The notes under the pieces: generated by a model
The model's input: only the letters and a program-made list of their open reading frames with translations
Database searches by the model: none
What the model was told of the DNA's origin: nothing
Shown here: positions 16,921 through 25,507 of the stretch, piece after piece
Numbering within the stretch: the stretch's first letter is position 1
Layout: every line of letters starts with the position of its first letter
Assembly (NCBI RefSeq): GCF_016735695.1
Contig: NZ_JAERQD010000054.1
Span: 1 to 36,826 of the forward strand
DNA from: Microvirga zambiensis WSM3693
Lineage (GTDB): Bacteria; Pseudomonadota; Alphaproteobacteria; Rhizobiales; Beijerinckiaceae
Reading direction: 5' to 3'
DNA length: 36,826 nucleotides
Position numbers and translations under genes: made by a program

Positions 16921-18642
16921 TCAGCTAAAGAAATACTTCTGGTTCAGGGAGACTGACTTCAATGGCGGCACCGTCGCGTGCGTGCCGTCGACGGTGACGG
17001 CGAATGTCTCCGGGTTCACTTCGATGGTGGGGGTGCCGGTATTGCGGACCATGTCGCGTTTGCCGATCTTGCGCACGTTCCCGACCGGATGAACCTGCCG
17101 CCTGAGTCCCAGTCGCTCCTTGACCCCGGCGGCGTGTGCCGCACCGGACACGAAGGTGATGCAGGTCTCCGCCAGGGCATTGCCGTAGGCGCCGAACATC
17201 GGTCGGTAGTAGACGGGCTGCGGCGTCGGCAGGGATGCATTGGGGTCGCCCATGCCTGCCCAACTGATGAACCCGCCCTTGATGACCATCCTCGGCTTCG
17301 CCCCGAAGAAGGCCGGTTCCCACAGCACGAGGTCGGCGATCTTGCCGACCTCGACGGAACCGAGCATGTCGGCGATGCCGTGGGTGATGGCCGGGTTGAT
17401 GGTGATCTTGGCGACATAACGCAGGACCCGAAAATTGTCGTTGCCCGAGGCATCCTCGGGGAGTTTGCCGCGCTGGGTCTTCATCGCATCCGCCGTCTGG
17501 ATGCACCGAAGCCAGCACTCGCCGATCCGCCCCATCGCTTGCGAGTCGCTCGAGAACATCGAGATCACGCCCATGTCCTGGAGAACATTCTCGGCCGCGA
17601 TGGTCTCGGCGCGGATGCGGCTTTCAGTGAACGCCACGTCCGACGGGATGTCGGGGCTGAGGTGGTGGCACACCATGATCATGTCGTAGAGCTCGGCCTG
17701 CGAGTTGATGCCGTAGGGGAGCGTCGGGTTGGTCGAGGATGGCAGGACGTTGGCGAGGCCGGCGATCTTGATGATGTCCGGGGCATGGCCGCCCCCCGAT
17801 CCCTCGGTATGGAAGGAGTGCACGGCGCGTCCCTCAAATGCTGCAATCGAGTCATCGACGAACCCGGATTCATTGAGCGTGTCGGTGTGGATGCAGACCT
17901 GGACGTCCATTTCGTCGGCGACGGTGAGGGCCGACCGCAGAGCTGCGGGGCTGGTGCCCCAGTCCTCGTGGCACTTGAAGCCGACGGCGCCGGCCTCGAT
18001 CTGTTCGACCAGCGCGGCCTTGCCGTGCCCGTGGCCCTTGCCAAGGATGCCGACATTGATCGGCCAGCCTTCGAACGCCCGCAACATCATCGTTATGTTC
18101 CCAGGACCGGACGTAACCGACGTGGCATTGGAGCCGTCCGAGGGACCGGTGCCTCCGCCGATCAGCGTGGTGGTACCGTTCGAAAGCGCCGCCTGGGCCT
18201 GTTGGGGGCTGATGAAGTGAATGTGCGTGTCGATGCCGCCGGGCGTCAGGATCAGATGCGATCCCGAGATCGCATCGGTGGCGAGACCGATCTCGAGGCC
18301 GGGCGTGATCCGGTCCATCGTCTGGCGGTTGCCGGCCTTGCCAATGGCAGAGATGCGGCCGTCCTTGATCCCTATATCGGCCTTCACCACACCGAGGACG
18401 GCGTCGACGATGGTCACGTTGGTAATCACCAGGTCGGGGGCGCCGTTTCCCCGCGTCACCTGGTTGTCCATGCCCATGCCTTCGCGCATGCTCTTGCCGC
18501 CGCCGAAGACGATCTCGTCGCCGTAACCGCCACGGAGATCGCGTTCGATCTCGATGAACAAGCCAGTGTCACCCAGGCGGATGCGGTCGCCGGTCGTCGG
18601 CCCGAAAAGGCCGACGTACTCCTGTCGCGAGATGGTGGGCAT
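16921..18642 (-). CDS. ureC: Urease alpha subunit (catalytic)
   Basis: A 573-aa subunit that carries the bi-nickel site hydrolysing urea to ammonia and carbamate. All ligands are present: H140 and H142 (DTHIHF), the carbamylated K223 (GFKCHEDWG), H252 (IHTD), H278 (SFHTEG) and D366 (SSDSQ). The flap residues C325 and H326 (MVCHHLSP) are kept as well. GGAGG lies just before the ATG. It is the third gene of the operon, after ureA and ureB. Nothing is missing, so an active enzyme is expected. Confidence 0.98.
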   Translation of the reverse strand: MPTISRQEYVGLFGPTTGDRIRLGDTGLFIEIERDLRGGYGDEIVFGGGKSMREGMGMDNQVTRGNGAPDLVITNVTIVDAVLGVVKADIGIKDGRISAIGKAGNRQTMDRITPGLEIGLATDAISGSHLILTPGGIDTHIHFISPQQAQAALSNGTTTLIGGGTGPSDGSNATSVTSGPGNITMMLRAFEGWPINVGILGKGHGHGKAALVEQIEAGAVGFKCHEDWGTSPAALRSALTVADEMDVQVCIHTDTLNESGFVDDSIAAFEGRAVHSFHTEGSGGGHAPDIIKIAGLANVLPSSTNPTLPYGINSQAELYDMIMVCHHLSPDIPSDVAFTESRIRAETIAAENVLQDMGVISMFSSDSQAMGRIGECWLRCIQTADAMKTQRGKLPEDASGNDNFRVLRYVAKITINPAITHGIADMLGSVEVGKIADLVLWEPAFFGAKPRMVIKGGFISWAGMGDPNASLPTPQPVYYRPMFGAYGNALAETCITFVSGAAHAAGVKERLGLRRQVHPVGNVRKIGKRDMVRNTGTPTIEVNPETFAVTVDGTHATVPPLKSVSLNQKYFFS

Positions 18643-18693
18643 GGGTGCCTCCAGACAAGTAAATCGATGCGATCTTCCGAACGAAGGTCCAGT

Positions 18694-19143
18694 TCAGGAT
18701 GTCGACGGGGAGGAGCGGTAGCCCCGCTGGCCAGCCAGTGCCACGGCGGCGGCCTTGCGTTTGGCGGAATCCTTCCCGGCCGTCGGACCATCGACGAGAT
18801 TGTTGAACCCGAAGACGGCACGCTTGCCGCCATAGGCGACGAGCTGCACCTCGCGCTCGTCGCCGGGCTCGAAGCGGGTCGCGGTGGACGATGGAATGTT
18901 GAGGTGGAGACCGAACGCCGCGGGGCGGTCGAACTCCAGCGCAGGATTGACCTCGAAAAAGTGGAAATGCGACCCGACCTGGATAGGACGGTCGCCGGTA
19001 TTCCGCACCTTGAGCGTGGTCACCGCCCTGTCGTCATCAAAGGTGATCGGCGCCGGGCTGCAAACGTAGCCGCCAACCGGTACGTCGAATGTTGCCGGGT
19101 CCGTATCAGGGTCAACGGCCGGTCCTGTCTTCGGTCCACCCAT
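18694..19143 (-). CDS. ureB: Urease beta subunit
   Basis: A 149-aa structural subunit that packs on the catalytic chain. The core shows VRNTGDRPIQVGSHFHFFEV, LEFDRPAAFG and FEPGDEREVQLVAYGGKR, typical UreB sequence. Compared with the usual 100-110 residues it has an N-terminal extension of about 18 residues (MGGPKTGPAVDPDTDP) and a C-terminal one ending SSPSTS. The start at 19143 follows GGAGGAGG; the earlier ATG at 19167 would put the Shine-Dalgarno inside the gene. Confidence 0.95.
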   Translation of the reverse strand: MGGPKTGPAVDPDTDPATFDVPVGGYVCSPAPITFDDDRAVTTLKVRNTGDRPIQVGSHFHFFEVNPALEFDRPAAFGLHLNIPSSTATRFEPGDEREVQLVAYGGKRAVFGFNNLVDGPTAGKDSAKRKAAAVALAGQRGYRSSPSTS

Positions 19144-19179
19144 CCTGCCGCCTCCTCCCCATCGCACGAAACATCCCGG

Positions 19180-19482
19180 TTATTGAATCGGCCTGTGCAC
19201 GGTGACGAGGCGGCTCCCGTCGGTGAAGATGGCCTCGACCTGCACCATGGGAATGAGATCGGGGACACCGTCCATGACATCGGCCGCGGTCAATGCCCCG
19301 CTGGCGTCCTTGGTCACGTCCTCGATCGTCTTGCCGGCTCGGGCCCCGTCGAGCGCAACGGCGGATATGACAGCGACGGCTTCCGGATAATTGAGCTTCA
19401 GGCCCTTGGCTTTCCGCTTCAACGCAACATCAGCCATCATATAGATGAGGAGTTTGTCGAACTCGCGCGGGGTGAGTTGCAT
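19180..19482 (-). CDS. ureA: Urease gamma subunit
   Basis: A 100-aa structural subunit of the urease trimer. It begins MQLTPREFDKLLIYMMADVA and holds LKLNYPEAVAVIS, DGVPDLIPMVQVEAIFTDG and the C-terminal VTVHRPI, all typical of UreA. GGAGGC lies about 4 bases before the ATG. It is the first structural gene, 74 bases downstream of a 28-codon reading frame and its hairpin. Confidence 0.97.
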   Translation of the reverse strand: MQLTPREFDKLLIYMMADVALKRKAKGLKLNYPEAVAVISAVALDGARAGKTIEDVTKDASGALTAADVMDGVPDLIPMVQVEAIFTDGSRLVTVHRPIQ

Positions 19483-19548
19483 CGCTGCCTCCAGTTCCTG
19501 GATTCAACACAACAATCAGTTCGCGGCGACTGCGTCTTGCAGGCCGAC

Positions 19549-19567
19549 GGGGCCTGTCAACGGCCCC
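19549..19567 (-). promoter_or_regulatory. Hairpin in urease leader
   Basis: GGGGCC pairs exactly with GGCCCC across seven bases. On the transcribed strand it begins before the stop codon of the 28-codon frame and lies 67 bases before ureA. No T-run follows, so it is not a simple terminator; it could stabilise the message, mark a processing site, or act with the small frame as a translational attenuator. That role is inferred. Confidence 0.4.
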
Positions 19568-19643
19568 TAAACGGGGTCAGTTGCGTCAAGATACGGTTGA
19601 GCTCGGCAGTGTAGCGGAATTCGATGGGCATCAATTGAGGCAT
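19557..19643 (-). CDS. 28-aa leader peptide-like ORF before urease
   Basis: The frame reads MPQLMPIEFRY then TAELNRILTQLTPFRGR. Its ATG has an excellent Shine-Dalgarno (GGAGGATCTCCT), stronger than most in the window. It sits between the sigma-54-like promoter and ureA, and its stop lies inside the hairpin at 19549-19567. I do not recognise the peptide; it is not a PqqA-type precursor. It may be a leader peptide or a small functional protein. The RBS and position support it, but no homologue is known to me. Confidence 0.5.
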   Translation of the reverse strand: MPQLMPIEFRYTAELNRILTQLTPFRGR

Positions 19644-19780
19644 AGGAGATCCTCCTCGCGACGACGATGCAGGGCGTTGCCTTCCATGATAATAGCACAA
19701 GAGAGCAACAATCGCGAGCCATGCGTCTGTCGGGACTAACCCTGGAGTCATCTCGGGGAAACCCTGAGTCGAGCTCAAAA

Positions 19781-19796
19781 AGCAACCCCATCGCCA
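19781..19796 (-). promoter_or_regulatory. Sigma-54-type promoter for urease operon
   Basis: The minus strand reads TGGCGATGGGGTTGCT: a GG-N10-GC pair with TTGCT, matching the -24/-12 consensus TGGCACG-N4-TTGCW in all invariant bases. Transcription would start near 19770, about 125 bases before the small ORF and 290 before ureA. Urease operons are often under NtrC control, so this fits. I could not identify a clear NtrC site upstream. Confidence 0.6.
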
Positions 19797-20086
19797 GGAT
19801 TCCAAGTCGGCCCTGCCCAAGGGAAACGGCATATCAGCAATCACGGTTCAATAAAGAAGGCTGCTTGCGCCCGCCCGCGTCCGTAGGCCTGCCGTAGAAT
19901 TTATGGGATTACCTTATAGTCAACGGCATCGCGAGAGGGGATGATTGTCTCGCCATGACTTTGCCCATACACTGTCTTTTGCGAGCCGCCTTAGTGTTGT
20001 TCCTGTTCGGTGAGCAGGCGTCTCAGCTTGTCTCGTAGTCCCGCGCAGGCTTTGGGCATCTTCTTCGGTAAAACAAGGAGAGGATC

Positions 20087-20683
20087 ATGAGACGTGCAAC
20101 CATAACAATACTCGCCTCGGCAGTCATGTTGGCTCCTACCGCTACGCTTGCTCATACCGGGCACGGTGATGCAGCGGGGTTCATACATGGCATCGCTCAT
20201 CCGATAAGTGGGATCGATCATGTCCTGGCCATGGTTGCGGTCGGCATATTGGCCGCGAGGATTGGCGGGAGAGCCCTGTGGCTGCTGCCGTCGACATTCA
20301 TTTCCGTCATGGCAGGAGCAGCCGTTCTCGGAATGATCGGGTTCGACCTTCCATCCTTTGACGTTTGGATCGCCGGCTCCCTGGTCGCATTTGGGCTGGC
20401 CGTCGCCTACCCATCCCATCTGTCAACCCTAACGGGTGCAGGCCTCATTGCCTTGTTTGCCATCTTCCACGGCTATGCCCATGGAGCCGAAATGCCTGTC
20501 GGTGTGCCCGCCCTGACGTATGCCGCAGGGTTCCTCATCGCGACGACCCTTCTGGTCGGCCTCGGTGCCGGCAGTGCACTGTTGGTTGGTCTCATGGGAG
20601 GTCGGATCGGGTATCGCACCGTTCAAATCGGGGGCGGCGCAATCGGACTCTATGGCTTGGCGGTTCTGTCGACAATCCTCTGA
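20087..20683 (+). CDS. hupE: HupE/UreJ-family nickel transporter
   Basis: A 198-aa inner-membrane protein of the HupE/UreJ family, thought to move nickel for hydrogenase or urease. A signal peptide (about 1-22) is followed by the conserved metal motif HGIAHPISGIDHVLAM (H34, H38, D44, H45) and six or so membrane segments; a second histidine motif is FHGYAHGAEMP. AGGAG precedes the ATG. It is divergent from the urease operon and 600 bases away, which suggests a supply of nickel to urease rather than hydrogenase, since no hydrogenase genes are present. Confidence 0.92.
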   Translation: MRRATITILASAVMLAPTATLAHTGHGDAAGFIHGIAHPISGIDHVLAMVAVGILAARIGGRALWLLPSTFISVMAGAAVLGMIGFDLPSFDVWIAGSLVAFGLAVAYPSHLSTLTGAGLIALFAIFHGYAHGAEMPVGVPALTYAAGFLIATTLLVGLGAGSALLVGLMGGRIGYRTVQIGGGAIGLYGLAVLSTIL

Positions 20684-20956
20684 GCCGTACGGGGTGATTC
20701 CGTGTGATGCGCCGGGAACACCACGCGGCGAGGAACTTCCATGGCGGAAACAGTGGCTATCGGCTCTGGGATTCCAAACGATGCGGATCGTGTTGCCGGA
20801 ATGGCAGGCTCCAATCCGCGCTCTCGTGGGTCCGGCCACCTAGTCCGGGCAATAGCGTGGTCGCTGGCGGTGCAGTGACCGTCCAACCGACCCGAGACAG
20901 CAGTCACGGCGGGGCCGCTCAAGCGCCTTAACGCGCCTTCAGGGGGATGGTGGATC

Positions 20957-22402
20957 ATGGGACTCGTCGGGATACTGTTCGCGCTCGCGCTGCTTATGTG
21001 GCTGGCCTACCGGGGATGGAGCGTCCTTATGGTCGCCCCGGCGGCGGCGCTTCTGGCTGCCCTGATCTCCGGTGAGCCGCTGCTTGCCCACTGGACGCAG
21101 ACTTTCATGGGCGGGGCTGCACGGTTTGTCGCGCAATGGTTTCCGATGTTCCTGCTCGGCGGGTTGTTCGGCAAGCTCATGGATGACAGCGGTTCGATCA
21201 CCTCGATCGCGCGCTTCCTGACCAAGCAGTTGGGAGTGCGTCAAACGATGCTCGCGGTCGTGCTCGCCTCGGCCGTCGTCACCTATGGAGGCGTCAGCGT
21301 CTTCGTTGCATTCTTCGTCCTCGTGCCAATGGCGCGGGAGATGTTCAAGGCCGCGGACCTCCCAGCCCGGTTGATGCCGGCGGCCATCGGTCTCGGTGCG
21401 TTCACGTTCACCATGTCGGTGATGCCGGGAACCCCCTCGGTCAACAACGCCATTCCGATGCCTTACTTCGGCACGACGACCTTCGCGGCCCCCGGGCTGA
21501 GCATCATCGCGTCGGCCATCATCGTCGCCTTTGGCATGTGGTGGCTCGGCCGCGCCGAGGCGGCCGCGCGCAAAGCTGGCGAAGGCTACGCGAGCGAGGC
21601 GGGAACCGCTCTCGTCATCGACGAGATGGTTCGCGAGCAGGCGGCACCAGCGGGCGACTTCGACCCGGCCGAGTTGCCACACGGCAAGCGGGCCGAGGAC
21701 GGGCCTCCCTTCGTCCTGGCCGTGCTGCCGCTCGTCGTCGTCATCGTCGTGAACTTCCTGATGTCGCTTGTCGTGTTCCCGCGGCTCGACTTCTCGTTCC
21801 TGTCCGAGCCCCAGTGGGGCGGTACGACGTTCGGAGCCGTGAGCGGCGTCTGGTCGGTCATCGTCGCCTTGGCGGCGGCAAACCTGACCGTCCTTCTCGT
21901 CAACTTCCGACGCCTGCCATCCCCCCGCGAAAGCCTGGACGCCGGTGCGAATTCCGCGGCCTTGCCGATGCTGATGATCGCCAGTCTCGTCGGCTTCGGC
22001 GCGGTCGTTGCCGCACTGCCGGCGTTCGAGACGGTTCGCGATGCGGTCTTCGCGATTCAGGGAGGGCCGCTGGTCTCGCTGTCCGTCGCGATGAACGTGT
22101 TGGCCGGGCTGACCGGTACCGCGTCCGGCGGGATGGCAATCGTCCTCAATGCTTTCGGCGGCGACTTCATGCGCCTTGCCGCCGAGCACGACATCGATCC
22201 CGAGTTGATGCACCGGATCACGACGATGAGCGCCGGGACGCTGGACGCTCTTCCCCACAACGGCACCGTGTTGCTATTGCTGCAAATCAGCGGCCTGACC
22301 CACGGTGAAAGCTATCTGGACATGGTCATGACCGTGATCGTCAGTTGCGTTATCGCCCTTGTCGCCGTCCTGATACTGGGTTCAGTTTTCGGATCGTTTT
22401 GA
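20957..22402 (+). CDS. GntP-type permease
   Basis: A 481-aa permease with about 12 hydrophobic segments, in the ion-transporter superfamily containing GntP (gluconate and related hydroxyacid:H+ symport). Landmarks are FPMFLLGGLFGKLMDDSG, AVVTYGGVSVFVAFFV and FTMSVMPGTPSVNNAIPM in the first half and NVLAGLTGTASGGMAI plus TMSAGTLDALPHNGTVLLLL in the second. A hydrophilic loop sits around 195-245. The real substrate is not known; in this family it may be a hydroxy- or dicarboxylate. The gene is 273 bases after hupE, and no metabolic enzyme lies next to it. A 46-codon frame in the gap (20741-20878) is not convincing. Confidence 0.85.
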   Translation: MGLVGILFALALLMWLAYRGWSVLMVAPAAALLAALISGEPLLAHWTQTFMGGAARFVAQWFPMFLLGGLFGKLMDDSGSITSIARFLTKQLGVRQTMLAVVLASAVVTYGGVSVFVAFFVLVPMAREMFKAADLPARLMPAAIGLGAFTFTMSVMPGTPSVNNAIPMPYFGTTTFAAPGLSIIASAIIVAFGMWWLGRAEAAARKAGEGYASEAGTALVIDEMVREQAAPAGDFDPAELPHGKRAEDGPPFVLAVLPLVVVIVVNFLMSLVVFPRLDFSFLSEPQWGGTTFGAVSGVWSVIVALAAANLTVLLVNFRRLPSPRESLDAGANSAALPMLMIASLVGFGAVVAALPAFETVRDAVFAIQGGPLVSLSVAMNVLAGLTGTASGGMAIVLNAFGGDFMRLAAEHDIDPELMHRITTMSAGTLDALPHNGTVLLLLQISGLTHGESYLDMVMTVIVSCVIALVAVLILGSVFGSF

Positions 22403-22499
22403 CGGCTGGGTTATCACGGTCATTGGGAGGTCAGCCCAATCTTCGATTTGAATTTGATAGCGGGACTGCGCGGTTTTGACACCATTTTGCGTCCGTCGG

Positions 22500-22578
22500 G
22501 TGAGACTGAGGCTTCCCGTCTCACCTGGAGTGCATATCGACGTGTCTCGTCCTCCTGAACCTCATCGGCAGGACGAGA
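22500..22578. terminator. Bidirectional terminator between convergent genes
   Basis: Two inverted repeats lie in the 232-base gap between convergent genes: GTGAGAC (22500-22506) with GTCTCAC (22518-22524), and TCTCGTCCT (22545-22553) with AGGACGAGA (22570-22578). Neither has a strong T-run. Their position between two gene ends suggests termination or message protection for both strands. Confidence 0.5.
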
Positions 22579-22634
22579 CGTAGCCTGGCGTCAAGCACGA
22601 CGAGGAGGCATTTCTCGGGCAGGATACGACTCCG

Positions 22635-23702
22635 TTAGTCCCACCAGAAAATCGCTGTGATCAGAACATACAGCCCAACCAGCGCCGCACCGTCGGCCAT
22701 GTCGGCCCGCCCGTCCACGCAGACGAGCGTCACCACCAGCACCGAAAGCATCAGAGCGATCGCCATGATCGGTTGAATGGTCAGCGTGAAAGGTGTCTCG
22801 GGAAAAAAGAAGAAGCTGATGAGGACCAGGGTCGGGATCAACGCGATCGCCACTTGCAGGGCCCCGTTGAGCGCGACACTGACAGCCAGGTCCGCCTTGC
22901 CCTGGAAGGCAAGCCGGATCTCGGCCACGCCGGCGGTGTTGCTGGCAATGGCCACGACCACAAAACCCGCGAAAGCCTCCGATATGCCGAGCCGTTCGGT
23001 TGCTGGCAGGAGTGCCCCGATAAACCAATCCGACACCAGGATAACTGCCAGACCACAGGCAAACAACAACGCCACTGCCAACCACGGTGGCCAGATGCGT
23101 GAGCGTGCGCGGGCGTCTGGTGGAATCCTGCGTTCGCCGCTGCGCAACATCACATGCGTTGAAACGGCAAAGACCAGAAGTAACGCGACAGCGCAAACGA
23201 CGGCGAGTTCCAGCTCGTGCTGAGCTGCCGGCAGGTACAGCTCGTGCGTGAGCGTCGGCAGCACCAGCGCCGAGACCGCCAGCAGCAGCAAAACGGCGAT
23301 CATCCGCGGCATCCGACTTTCGAATTTCAGCAAGCCGTGCCGTGCGCTGCCAACCGTCAACGCAATGCCAAGGATCAGGAGTGCGGTGGCAAGAATTGAA
23401 CCGATCAGCGCGGCCTGCACCACCTCTACTGAGCCTGCACGGAGAGCGAAGATGCAGACGAAGAGCTCGGGTAGATTGCCGAGCGCCGATTGGATCATAC
23501 CGGCGGCCGATGCGCTAAGATGATTTCCGAGTTGGCTGGTCGCCTCGCCCATGACAAATGCAATTCCCGCGAGTGCAATCGCAGCCATGATGAAGACCAG
23601 GACCGGATTGGCTGCGACTGAATGGAGGAGCCCGGTAACGGCAACGACCCCGGAACAGCCCAGAAAAGCCCATCTCTCGGCAGGCGTGACCGTGTGGTTC
23701 AT
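22635..23702 (-). CDS. Calcium/proton antiporter-like membrane protein (CaCA family)
   Basis: A 355-aa protein with about 11 hydrophobic segments and the two alpha repeats of the cation/Ca2+ exchanger superfamily: SAAGMIQSALGNLPELFVC in the N-terminal half and VVAIASNTAGVAEIRLAF in the C-terminal half, where GN-PE and SN-AE supply the ion-binding carboxylates. The start is at 23702 with AGGA 8 bases upstream; the open frame to 23894 lacks features. Likely ion is Ca2+ against H+, but Na+ or K+ cannot be excluded. It is convergent with the GntP gene and shares no operon. Confidence 0.85.
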   Translation of the reverse strand: MNHTVTPAERWAFLGCSGVVAVTGLLHSVAANPVLVFIMAAIALAGIAFVMGEATSQLGNHLSASAAGMIQSALGNLPELFVCIFALRAGSVEVVQAALIGSILATALLILGIALTVGSARHGLLKFESRMPRMIAVLLLLAVSALVLPTLTHELYLPAAQHELELAVVCAVALLLVFAVSTHVMLRSGERRIPPDARARSRIWPPWLAVALLFACGLAVILVSDWFIGALLPATERLGISEAFAGFVVVAIASNTAGVAEIRLAFQGKADLAVSVALNGALQVAIALIPTLVLISFFFFPETPFTLTIQPIMAIALMLSVLVVTLVCVDGRADMADGAALVGLYVLITAIFWWD

Positions 23703-24029
23703 GCGTGGTTCCTGTACGTCCACCGCAGATCGCCATATTACCGAGACTATAAGCGCAACTTCCTGATGTCCAGGTGACCACCTCTGAGCGGATTGAGCGA
23801 TCACGACGTGAATTTGTTTCCGGGAAATGGAGAGCACATCTATAGTTGCTGGAATGCCCTCGCAGACTCGTCTCCGTCGTGACGGGTGTTGCAACAGTGA
23901 TCATGAACTCCGGCTTGGAGATGTGGTGCTTCGGACGCGTGATCTCTTCCGGCGACCTGTCGCGGACATCCGCCGCCTCAATCCATCCGCTGATATAGTG
24001 CGCCGGGGCGTAAAGGTGGCGCGATCTGG
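23703..24029. other. Intergenic stretch, nothing recognised
   Basis: This region lies upstream of the antiporter gene (which it may serve as promoter) and downstream of the IS110 remnant. Overlapping open frames on both strands have no ribosome-binding site and no protein-like composition. I see no RNA gene. Confidence 0.4.
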
Positions 24030-24175
24030 TTCAGTCAGGCCGCCATGGGCACCGTGCAGAGCTGCTAAGAAGGCGAGAACCTGTTCCGCCGCAGCTTCTC
24101 ACGGAACAGGATTGCTCCGGATGCATCAGATCCGTAAACCTGGACGACATTCTTCGCCAGGTCTACGCCAATCCG
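24030..24175 (-). pseudogene. IS110-family transposase remnant (N-terminal end)
   Basis: Read from 24175 downwards the minus strand gives RIGVDLAKNVVQVYGSDASG followed by AILFREKLRRNRF, the hallmark start of IS110 transposases, including the first catalytic Asp in GVDLAKN. It then hits TAG at 24067-24065; a neighbouring frame goes on as VLAFLAALHGAHGG, showing a frameshift, and homology fades. Only about 45 residues of a 300-400-residue protein remain. It starts directly at the stop of the CBS-BON gene. Confidence 0.7.
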
Positions 24176-24176
24176 A

Positions 24177-24914
24177 TCAGTCGTCTTCCGACCCTTGTTG
24201 GTGCGTCCCGACCTCCTCGGGAAGGACCACCATTCCCGAGAACGGCTCGATCCACGCTATCTGATCAATCACCGCCTTCACCCCAGGTACATTCTCGGCC
24301 ACCACCTTGGCAGCCTCCCCCTCGCGGTCATCGAAGATCGCGCCGGTCAAGGTCACCACCCCGTTCTCGACATGCACACGGATGAACTTGCTGCCCCACT
24401 TCTGCTTGTCCAACTCCGCCAGCACGGCCTCCTGGATCTGATCATCGGCGACGGCATTGGGGAGGTCTGTCGCCAGGGTTCGCGCCAGGGCTCGCAAGAC
24501 ATCGGAGCGTGCCACGATCCCAACCACCTTGCCACTCTCGAGCACCGGCAGCCGCTTGATCCGGTGACGGCTCATCGCCGTGACGACCTCCTCGAGCGGC
24601 GCATCCCGGCGCGTCGTCACGGGATCCGCTGACATTACCTGCTCGACCTTACGGCCGTGGGTCCGGACGTATTCATCGGCCAGTGTGCCGGGACCGACGA
24701 GGAATTCCAGCCATGAGGACCGCTTGCGTTCGGTGCCCAGCTCCCCTCTACGCAGGAGGTCGCCTTCGCTGATCATCCCGACCAGCGTGCCGTCCCGCGT
24801 CGTGACCGGAAGGCCGCTGATCCGATCAGCCAGCATGAGCTTTGCGGCTTCCGCGACGGTGGCGGATGGCTCGACGCTGATCACCGGTGTGGTCATGACA
24901 GCTTCAACAATCAT
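24177..24914 (-). CDS. CBS-CBS-BON domain protein
   Basis: A 245-aa cytoplasmic protein. CBS domain 1 covers about 6-60 (SATVAEAAKLMLADRISGLPV), CBS domain 2 about 92-148 (APLEEVVTAMSRHRIKRLPV), and a BON domain about 157-225 (VHVENGVVTLTGAI). CBS pairs bind adenine nucleotides and the BON fold may bind membranes or ligands, so an energy- or stress-sensing role is likely. The last ten or so residues (GTHQQGSEDD) may come from the IS110 fragment, which starts in another frame at the same place. It belongs to a neighbourhood of stress proteins but stands as a single transcript on the minus strand. Confidence 0.9.
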   Translation of the reverse strand: MIVEAVMTTPVISVEPSATVAEAAKLMLADRISGLPVTTRDGTLVGMISEGDLLRRGELGTERKRSSWLEFLVGPGTLADEYVRTHGRKVEQVMSADPVTTRRDAPLEEVVTAMSRHRIKRLPVLESGKVVGIVARSDVLRALARTLATDLPNAVADDQIQEAVLAELDKQKWGSKFIRVHVENGVVTLTGAIFDDREGEAAKVVAENVPGVKAVIDQIAWIEPFSGMVVLPEEVGTHQQGSEDD

Positions 24915-25507
24915 GGGTCCCTCCTGATGAGACGGATGTGTGTCTCGGGCGGCGGCCTAGGGACTCCCCTCATTCCTGATGGGGTGGGCAACATCGTGGC
25001 GCTTGCGCATAGGAGAGCCCCCCTCTCCAATCGGGCCATTGTACTCCCGCTTAACCGATCCGGCAGCTCCCCTGGAGGACGTCCAAGCAAGACAACGGCA
25101 GGAATCGCGTGCGTAACCCAAGTCCCGCAGCCGCTTCGGAGCCGCACAAGCGAGCGGCTGACCATTCCGGCATCTGCGAACCATCGTTCCGATACCGAAT
25201 ATGGCTCCGTAACGAGGCGATCCGTCCGAATTTTCGCCATGATAGCGTAGTAGGTAAAGAATGATAACCTCGGAATATATGGTGGAGGCATGGTCGGAAA
25301 TGGCCCCGCTCTCCCTGCCCTGCGGCAAATGAGAGCCACTCACCTCGCGTGCAGAGCCTGGGTAAGGCAACGTCCGTCATTTGCGGATGCGGCTTCAGGA
25401 GTTTCCCCTTGTAATCTCCAGGTTTTCCCAAGCGCCCCGCAGCCTGCGGCCGACATCCATGTGGCGTACCGGAAACGGACCTCGCTGCTTCCTGAGGAGT
25501 ACGGTCC
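24915..25507. other. Long intergenic stretch between divergent genes
   Basis: About 590 bases separate the CBS-BON gene (minus) from the DUF1269 gene (plus), so both promoters must lie here. I see a small perfect hairpin, GGAGAG (25012-25017) with CTCTCC (25023-25028), and an AT-rich stretch near 25245-25280 suited to a promoter, but no convincing boxes, RNA or gene. The long minus-strand frames here lack ribosome-binding sites and family features. Confidence 0.45.

Noticed and set aside
16978..19614. Plus-strand open frame of 878 codons across ureC-ureA
   Set aside because: It lies antisense to three clear urease genes and arises from high GC codon usage.
20741..20878. 45-codon frame (MAETVAIGSGIPN) with GAGGA upstream, between hupE and the GntP gene
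   Set aside because: The composition is unremarkable and I know no relative; one acceptable Shine-Dalgarno is not enough to call it.
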